Of a stretch of 10,223 nucleotides of DNA, positions 6,115 to 10,223 are shown piece by piece. Origin of the DNA: Ruminococcaceae bacterium UBA1448 (lineage in GTDB: Bacteria; Bacillota; Clostridia; Oscillospirales; Ruminococcaceae); contig DCTE01000001.1 in the NCBI GenBank assembly GCA_002329405.1, forward strand, positions 1 through 10,223, read 5' to 3'. Within the stretch, counting starts at the first letter, position 1. Each line of letters begins with the position of its first letter. Made by a program: the position numbers and the translations under genes. The notes under the pieces were generated by a model. It had not been told where the DNA came from. It searched no databases and saw only the letters and a program-made list of their open reading frames with translations.

Positions 6115-7812
6115 TTACAGTCTGGTATCCCACTTGCCGCAGAACGGGTCGACAGGGTTCTTGCCCTTAAACTCACTTCTGCCCATCAGTTTGTCCATCA
6201 GTGCTTCCAGAACGTCATCATTGGAGTTGTAGGTGTTGATGAAGGTCTTGACGCGCGGAACGTCCAGCAGATGGTAGGGGTTCTCAACCGAGATAAAGAT
6301 GGTGGGAACCGAGTTGACATAATGCGGGCAGTTGGCACCCATCGGCTGCTGCCATTCAATGCGGACGGTGGTCTGGTTGGACTTGGTCGACATGTTGGCG
6401 AGGTAGATGATGTAGTCGTAGTTCTTGGTGACCTCGTCCTGACGGGGGGTCTTGCCCTCAAACATCGGAGCGGGTACAAAGGTGGTGACTTCAAAGCCCT
6501 CTGCTTCCAGCATCTGTTTGACGTGGTCGCAGACACCTGCCTTGACCGAGTAACCGACGCCCTGTTCTGCTTCGATCGGGCAGTAGAGGACTCTCTTCTT
6601 GTTGGGATCGAGCGGCAGGACGCCTTTCTCTTCCTTGACGAGGGTAACCGACTGGTCGGCAACTTCTTTGGCCCACTGTTTATGTTCTTCGCAGCCGAGG
6701 ACCTTGAGCGCATCTTCAACCTTGAGGTCTTCGGTCTGTTTGTACAGCTTCAGGGCAGCTTTCAGTGCCAGTACACGCATAACCGCTTCGTCGACTCTTT
6801 CCATCGTCAGGATGCCGTCTTCAACGCCCTTCTTCATATACTCGAGGTCTTCAGCCATGTTCTTGTTGAACAGGAAGATGTCCGCGCCGCAGGCGATCGA
6901 GTAGGGAACCGATTTACTTCTGTCCATCGGGATGGTGAAGCCGGCCATCGTGGTCGCGTCGGTGCAGATAACGCCATTGAAGCCGAGGTATTTACGGAGC
7001 AGGCCGTCCGGGCCGATCATTTCGGGCGAAAGGGTCGCGGGCATGATATCTTCGTCCTTGATATCGGGGTTGATCTTCTTGGTCCATGCAGGCTGCATGA
7101 TGTGGCCGACCATGACGGTCAGTGCGCCTTTTTCGATGGAAGCCTTATAGTTGTTGCCGTATGTAGCCATCCAGTCTTCGCAGGACATATCGTTGATTGA
7201 GCTGACCAGGTGCTGGTCGCGTTCGTCGCGGCCGTCGCCGGGGAAGTGCTTGATCGAAACGCAGACGCCCAGTTTCTGGCATTCTTCGGTGTAAGCGGCA
7301 CCGTATGCAGCGACACGTGCGGGGTCGGAACCGAAGGTACGGGTATTGGTAATCGGGTTGCGGAAGTTATAGTCGATGTCGATGATCGGGGCAAAAGCGT
7401 AGTTCGCGCCGACAGCCTTGCCTTCTCTTGCGCAGAGGATGCCGAGACGGCGGGCGTTTTCAATATTATCGGTAGCGGCGATTTCCAGAGGAGCACCGAT
7501 CAGAGTACCTTCATTGACGATACCGTTGCCGCCCTTTTCAAGGTTGGCAGCGATCAGCATCGGGATCTTGCATTTTTTGCGGAAGATGTTGGTCGCGTTG
7601 ACAGCTTCCTCAGCGGAGCAGGGACGGTACATAACGCCGCAGGGATGCATGGTGTCGAGCAGTTCGTCGATATCGGCTTCGGTATAGTTTCTCATGCAGG
7701 GGAAGAAAAGGGATTCGATCTTTTCATCCTTGGTCATCGAAGCGAAGGTCGATTCCACCCAGGCGATATCCTCATCGTCCAGGTTAAAGGGCTTTGCTCT
7801 TAAATCGAACAT
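6115..7812 (-). CDS. Glycoside hydrolase family 3 enzyme, NagZ-type; possible phosphorylase
   Basis: The product is 565 aa with no signal peptide, so it is cytoplasmic. The N-terminal GH3 barrel (about 12-350) contains KHFPGDGRDERDQH (188-201), the loop in which NagZ-type enzymes hold the catalytic Asp-x-His dyad (here D199/H201). The probable nucleophile is D285 in VICTDATTMAGF. The C-terminal part (about 375-565) begins with SVTLVKEEKGVLPL, typical of the GH3 alpha/beta sandwich domain. Retaining exo-beta-glycosidase chemistry is expected. In Cellulomonas fimi Nag3, a GH3 enzyme with this His-Asp dyad, phosphate was reported to be the preferred acceptor, giving beta-sugar 1-phosphates; I recall this being debated for other members. 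The adjacent pgmB makes the phosphorylase reading attractive, but the sugar (GlcNAc or glucose) cannot be told from sequence alone. GGAGG (7821-7825) lies 8 nt before the ATG. Alternatives are an ordinary beta-N-acetylglucosaminidase in wall recycling, or a beta-glucosidase. Confidence 0.9.
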   Translation of the reverse strand: MFDLRAKPFNLDDEDIAWVESTFASMTKDEKIESLFFPCMRNYTEADIDELLDTMHPCGVMYRPCSAEEAVNATNIFRKKCKIPMLIAANLEKGGNGIVNEGTLIGAPLEIAATDNIENARRLGILCAREGKAVGANYAFAPIIDIDYNFRNPITNTRTFGSDPARVAAYGAAYTEECQKLGVCVSIKHFPGDGRDERDQHLVSSINDMSCEDWMATYGNNYKASIEKGALTVMVGHIMQPAWTKKINPDIKDEDIMPATLSPEMIGPDGLLRKYLGFNGVICTDATTMAGFTIPMDRSKSVPYSIACGADIFLFNKNMAEDLEYMKKGVEDGILTMERVDEAVMRVLALKAALKLYKQTEDLKVEDALKVLGCEEHKQWAKEVADQSVTLVKEEKGVLPLDPNKKRVLYCPIEAEQGVGYSVKAGVCDHVKQMLEAEGFEVTTFVPAPMFEGKTPRQDEVTKNYDYIIYLANMSTKSNQTTVRIEWQQPMGANCPHYVNSVPTIFISVENPYHLLDVPRVKTFINTYNSNDDVLEALMDKLMGRSEFKGKNPVDPFCGKWDTRL

Positions 7813-7918
7813 GGTAAATTCCTCCAGTCACAGGTTAAAATGAAATAACGGCAGCACGAGCATATCCGCCGCCAAAAAGGCGCAGTTATAGCAGGACATT
7901 CTCGAATTGATTGGTTTC

Positions 7919-7947
7919 ATTTTACTACAATTTCCCGTTAAATTCAA
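7919..7947 (-). promoter_or_regulatory. Promoter of the GH3 gene
   Basis: On the minus strand TTGAAT (7947-7942) and TAAAAT (7924-7919) are spaced by 17 nt. The start would be near 7912, giving a leader of about 100 nt. The leader holds a short CGCC-TTTTT-GGCG hairpin (near 7869-7881) but no riboswitch I recognise. Confidence 0.55.
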
Positions 7948-8047
7948 TAGGATATTGGGAATATAAAATAACCTTCCGCCTTTTCGGCCTTTCATACAAC
8001 GCCGGTTTTGTAATCTTGTGAATTTTGCGCATAGCCCTTCCTATTGG

Positions 8048-8078
8048 AAAACGGCGCGGTTTGATTTGACCGCGCCGT
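8048..8078 (-). terminator. Intrinsic terminator of the lipoprotein gene
   Basis: A perfect 10-bp GC-rich stem (ACGGCGCGGT at 8051-8060 with its complement at 8069-8078, 8-nt loop) is followed on the minus strand by TTTTCC, counting the last stem base. It starts 8 nt after the lipoprotein stop. The remaining 7948-8047 stretch, up to the GH3 promoter, shows nothing recognisable. Confidence 0.82.
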
Positions 8079-8085
8079 ATAACAT

Positions 8086-8787
8086 TCAGGCATATCTGCT
8101 GTCCTGTTCACTGACCCGAAGGGAGGAGGTATCCCGGTCGATCTGGAATTTGATAATGGTACCGGTCACCGGCCAGTCAATCATCGAAGAAAGATAGACA
8201 TTCTGGCTGTACGGATCGCCGTGCAGATGGTTGGAGAGCGGCCATGTGGCGGAAACGCTGCGCATCGGGCCGGTGGTTTTGGTATCTCCGCCGCCATTGT
8301 CGAAATACTCCTGAAGTTGTTCTGCTGTCTCGCACGCCCGCCAGGAGACGTCCTCATCAATATTGCCGAACATATCCGCGACCGCAAGATAAAAGTCGGT
8401 CAGCATCTGATAATAGCTGTCGATATCCAGCTCATCTCCTGTATCCTCCGTATTGTAGACCAGCCGGTAGTTTCCCAGGCCATAGTCGTCATAAAACCGA
8501 AGCCAGATCTGGCAGGGATAGCCGGCGAATTCGATTTGTTCCGGCGCGAGATATTCGGTATAAGGAGGGTAGATCAGGTGTTCGGTCTCGCGGGTCTGTT
8601 CCCAGTCCTGATATCCTTCTGCCGGGAAAAGGGTGAAAAACTCTTCGGCAGAAAGGCCGAAGCCATCTTCAAAGATTGTGAGCGGTGAGGTTTGATAAAA
8701 GACCTCTTCTGTTTTAGACTGGCTGCATCCTGTCAGCAGCAGAATGATGAACAGGCCAATTGATTTGCAAAATCTTTTTCGCTTCAT
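8086..8787 (-). CDS. Hypothetical lipoprotein
   Basis: The product is 233 aa. A basic N-terminus (MKRKRFCKS), a hydrophobic core and the lipobox LLTGC with C21 mark a signal peptidase II lipoprotein. The mature protein of about 213 residues should be anchored outside the membrane. I do not recognise a family. The mature region is rich in Tyr, Trp, Asp and Glu, begins near the anchor with a helix-like FGLSAEEFFTLFP segment, then GYPCQIWLRFYDDYGLGNY, and has two cysteines (C92, C152) that could pair. The segment order loosely recalls small alpha-beta lipoprotein folds of the SmpA/BamE type, but this is only an impression. AAAGGAGG (8796-8803) lies 8 nt before the ATG. It is monocistronic by position, with its own terminator and a divergent gene upstream. 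Confidence 0.85.
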   Translation of the reverse strand: MKRKRFCKSIGLFIILLLTGCSQSKTEEVFYQTSPLTIFEDGFGLSAEEFFTLFPAEGYQDWEQTRETEHLIYPPYTEYLAPEQIEFAGYPCQIWLRFYDDYGLGNYRLVYNTEDTGDELDIDSYYQMLTDFYLAVADMFGNIDEDVSWRACETAEQLQEYFDNGGGDTKTTGPMRSVSATWPLSNHLHGDPYSQNVYLSSMIDWPVTGTIIKFQIDRDTSSLRVSEQDSRYA

Positions 8788-8880
8788 TTCCTGAACCTCC
8801 TTTTTGTACTATGCAATTACTTATTTTATTTGATTTGGACAACAGGTTTATAAAAAATATATATTATTCTAATAATGCTT

Positions 8881-8909
8881 ATTATAACGCTTTCTGGGAA
8901 AAAAGTCGA
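8881..8909 (-). promoter_or_regulatory. Candidate lipoprotein promoter with overlapping cre-like site
   Basis: On the minus strand a perfect TATAAT (8886-8881) has a weak -35 (TCGACT, 8909-8904) 17 nt upstream. Overlapping the -10, AGAAAGCGTTATAA (8895-8882) matches the CcpA cre consensus TGWAANCGNTNWCA except at two outer positions. Carbon catabolite control is possible but unproven. Confidence 0.4.
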
Positions 8910-8950
8910 TATTTAATACGACCAAATAAATTGTATAATATTGTCATTTT

Positions 8951-8966
8951 TAAATAAATTTATTTA
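8951..8966. repeat. 16-bp AT-only palindrome
   Basis: TAAATAAATTTATTTA is perfectly self-complementary. In AT-rich DNA this can arise by chance, but it sits next to a second, longer inverted repeat. Confidence 0.6.
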
Positions 8967-8971
8967 TTCTT

Positions 8972-8999
8972 TTGATAATAATATAGAAATTATTATCAA
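8972..8999. repeat. Inverted repeat with Fur-like half-sites upstream of the phosphatase promoter
   Basis: TTGATAATAAT (8972-8982) and ATTATTATCAA (8989-8999) are perfect complements around a 6-nt centre (ATAGAA). The arms resemble the TGATAAT half-sites of Fur boxes, but the centre is about 5 nt too long for a standard box. The repeat ends 4 nt before the candidate -35 at 9004. Confidence 0.75.
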
Positions 9000-9003
9000 C
9001 CAC

Positions 9004-9032
9004 TTGTGGTTCGGGCTGGAATATGTTAGAAT
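9004..9032 (+). promoter_or_regulatory. Promoter of the metallophosphatase gene
   Basis: TTGTGG (9004-9009) and TAGAAT (9027-9032) are spaced by 17 nt, and TG at 9024-9025 gives an extended -10 (TGnTAGAAT). The start would be near 9039, giving a leader of about 70 nt. Confidence 0.5.
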
Positions 9033-9111
9033 AAAAACGGATAAAATGATAAACAAAGCGCTGTACAAAAGACAACGGAAAATATGACGGCGCACTGAAA
9101 GGATGACTTCC

Positions 9112-9831
9112 ATGATTTACGTCATTTCGGATATCCACGGCTGTTATCAGTCCTATCTGAAAATGCTGGAAAAACTGAAAATACGTGATTCTGATACTGT
9201 TTACATTCTCGGCGATACCATCGACCGCGGCCGGGATGGTATCAGGGTTTTGCAGGATATGATGATGCGCCCGAATATCATCCCGATTCTCGGCAACCAT
9301 GAATATATGGCCGCCCATGCCCTCGACTCGCTGGCAGACGCGGCAAAGGCACAGGCCGAGATGCCGACCCCTGAACTCAAACGCAAGCTGGCAAAATGGA
9401 TTTCCGATTCAGGCGCCGCGACACTGCATGCCTATCGGAAACTGACCCCGCAGCAGCGGCGGCAGATCCTCGAATATCTGGCGGAATTTTCGCTGTATGA
9501 AGAGGTGCGCGCAGGTGGGAAAGACTATATCCTGATGCACGCGGCGCCGGTCGATGGCGGGAAAGCACTCAGTGAATATACGCCGGAAGAGCTGCTCTTT
9601 ACCCATACCCTGCCGGAGGAAAACCCGTTCCCCGGCAAGATACTTGTCACCGGCCATACCCCGACCTTCCTGCTGGGGGACCAGTACCGCGGCAAGATTG
9701 TGACCAGCGAAAAGGGGGACCACATCTGTCTCGACGCAGGGGCTGGATATGGAGAAAACCTCGCGGCTGTCTGCCTGAACACCGGCTGGCATTATTATGT
9801 CTCGACCGCCGATGACCCCGCGCTCGCCTGA
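9112..9831 (+). CDS. PPP-family metallophosphatase (serine/threonine phosphatase or ApaH-like)
   Basis: The product is 239 aa and cytoplasmic, with no signal peptide. All metal-binding motifs of the PPP family are present in order: DIHG with D7/H9, GDTIDRG with D35 and D38-R39, GNHE with N62-H63, then H143 in ILMHAAP and H182 in TGHTPT. It should bind two metal ions and hydrolyse phosphoesters. Bacterial relatives include lambda-type protein phosphatases and diadenosine tetraphosphate hydrolases, and motifs alone do not decide the substrate. The insert between GNHE and LMHA (about 65-138) is helical, and its lysine- and glutamine-rich middle is typical of substrate-selecting caps. I chose ATG 9112 because AAAGG (9098-9102) lies 9 nt upstream; the in-frame ATG at 9103 directly abuts that sequence. 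The gene is monocistronic, divergent from the lipoprotein and convergent with rubrerythrin. Confidence 0.9.
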   Translation: MIYVISDIHGCYQSYLKMLEKLKIRDSDTVYILGDTIDRGRDGIRVLQDMMMRPNIIPILGNHEYMAAHALDSLADAAKAQAEMPTPELKRKLAKWISDSGAATLHAYRKLTPQQRRQILEYLAEFSLYEEVRAGGKDYILMHAAPVDGGKALSEYTPEELLFTHTLPEENPFPGKILVTGHTPTFLLGDQYRGKIVTSEKGDHICLDAGAGYGENLAAVCLNTGWHYYVSTADDPALA

Positions 9832-9876
9832 TTTTTACCGGGCAGTGATTTTCAAAACAATTTGATTGCAGCAAAA

Positions 9877-9903
9877 CAGCCGGGCGGGAGAACCGTCCGG
9901 CTG
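9877..9903. terminator. Bidirectional terminator between phosphatase and rubrerythrin genes
   Basis: An 11-bp stem (9877-9887 with 9893-9903, one G-U wobble, loop GAGAA) is followed by AATTTGT on the plus strand and TGTTTTGC on the minus strand. It serves both convergent genes. Confidence 0.75.
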
Positions 9904-9923
9904 AATTTGTCACAAAATATAGT

Positions 9924-10223
9924 TTAATAGTTTTCGGCCTTGATCTGGAAATAAGCCTGCGGATGCTGGCATACCGGGCAGATTTCCGGTGCCTTCTTGC
10001 CGATGACGATGTGTCCGCAGTTGGAGCACTGCCAGATCATATCCTCGTCACGCGAGAAGACCAGCCCGCCCTCGATGTTGGCAAGCAGCTTGCGGTAACG
10101 TTCTTCGTGTTCCTTTTCGATCTTGCCGACCATCTTAAAGAGTGCGGCGATCTGGGTAAAGCCTTCCTCTTCGGCTTCTTTTGCCATCCGGTCGTACATA
10201 TCGGTCCATTCGTAGTTTTCACC
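9924..10223 (-). CDS. rbr: Rubrerythrin, C-terminal part (cut by window edge)
   Basis: The 99 visible residues read through the right edge in frame, beginning GENYEWTDMY. Full-length rubrerythrins are about 180-195 aa, so the N-terminal half, with the first ExxH and the start, lies outside the window. The visible part has the second half of the ferritin-like di-iron domain, with ExxH in IEKEHEERY (E36/H39 of the fragment). It is followed by a C-terminal rubredoxin domain with CSNC (C66/C69) and CPVC (C82/C85), and the family's typical ending PQAYFQIKAENY. It acts as a cytoplasmic non-haem peroxidase reducing hydrogen peroxide in anaerobes, with the rubredoxin iron relaying electrons. Its promoter is not visible. 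The first in-frame ATG (10199) is internal, not the start. Confidence 0.96.
   Translation of the reverse strand, partial: GENYEWTDMYDRMAKEAEEEGFTQIAALFKMVGKIEKEHEERYRKLLANIEGGLVFSRDEDMIWQCSNCGHIVIGKKAPEICPVCQHPQAYFQIKAENY

Larger units (their letters stand above)
8788..9111. other. AT-rich divergent intergenic region
   Basis: This 324-bp gap separates the lipoprotein and phosphatase genes and is far richer in A+T than either. It holds a candidate promoter on each strand, a cre-like sequence, a 16-bp AT palindrome and an 11-bp-arm inverted repeat. No reading frame in it is convincing. Confidence 0.7.

Noticed and set aside
5911..7200. Long open frame (429 codons) on the plus strand opposite the GH3 gene
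   Set aside because: It is a shadow of the GH3 coding strand: it has no ribosome binding site, starts in the polypyrimidine tract, runs over hairpins, and its product has no recognisable domain. The GH3 frame is clearly the real one.
9054..9067. Second cre-like sequence (AAAGCGCT core) in the phosphatase leader
   Set aside because: Only about nine of fourteen positions agree with the cre consensus and both outer halves fail, so it is no better than chance.

Overview
The window looks like chromosome from an anaerobic, low-to-mid GC Firmicute, most likely a gut-type Clostridia (Oscillospirales/Ruminococcaceae-like). This is inferred from strong GGAGG-type ribosome binding sites, sigma-A-like promoters, compact intrinsic terminators, a rubrerythrin, a VanR/VanS-type two-component pair and a membrane-bound XRE regulator of a kind common in Clostridia. 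There is no sign of phage, transposon, CRISPR array, tRNA or rRNA.

Left part (1-4213, plus strand): an XRE-type regulator fused to a four-helix membrane domain (208-963) is closed by its own terminator. A two-component operon follows: an OmpR/PhoB-type response regulator (1144-1842), then a large 765-residue multi-pass histidine kinase (1869-4166). The kinase keeps the phosphoacceptor His and a GSGLGL lid, lacks a recognisable DxGxG G1 box, and carries a 99-residue C-terminal extension. Its operon ends at a strong hairpin shared with the convergent gene.

Middle part (4240-8085, minus strand): an unrecognised two-helix membrane protein (4240-5055), a beta-phosphoglucomutase (pgmB, 5162-5797) with its own excellent promoter and terminator, and a cytoplasmic two-domain NagZ-type family 3 glycoside enzyme (6115-7812). 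The last carries the Asp-x-His dyad that, in a characterised relative, goes with phosphorylase activity. Together the last two could form a phosphorolytic route from a beta-glycoside to beta-glucose 1-phosphate to glucose 6-phosphate. They are adjacent and co-directional but separately promoted and terminated. The gap between them holds three hairpins and a 57-nt polypyrimidine tract.

Right part (8086-10223): an unrecognised lipoprotein (minus), an AT-rich divergent spacer with palindromes and a possible catabolite-repression site, a PPP-family metallophosphatase (plus, 9112-9831), and the C-terminal half of rubrerythrin (minus, cut by the window edge). The last two genes share a bidirectional terminator.

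Most of the window is ordinary clostridial chromosome. The points most worth checking are the GH3/pgmB phosphorolysis hypothesis, the atypical kinase, and the palindromes in the 8.8-9.1 kb and 6.0 kb spacers.
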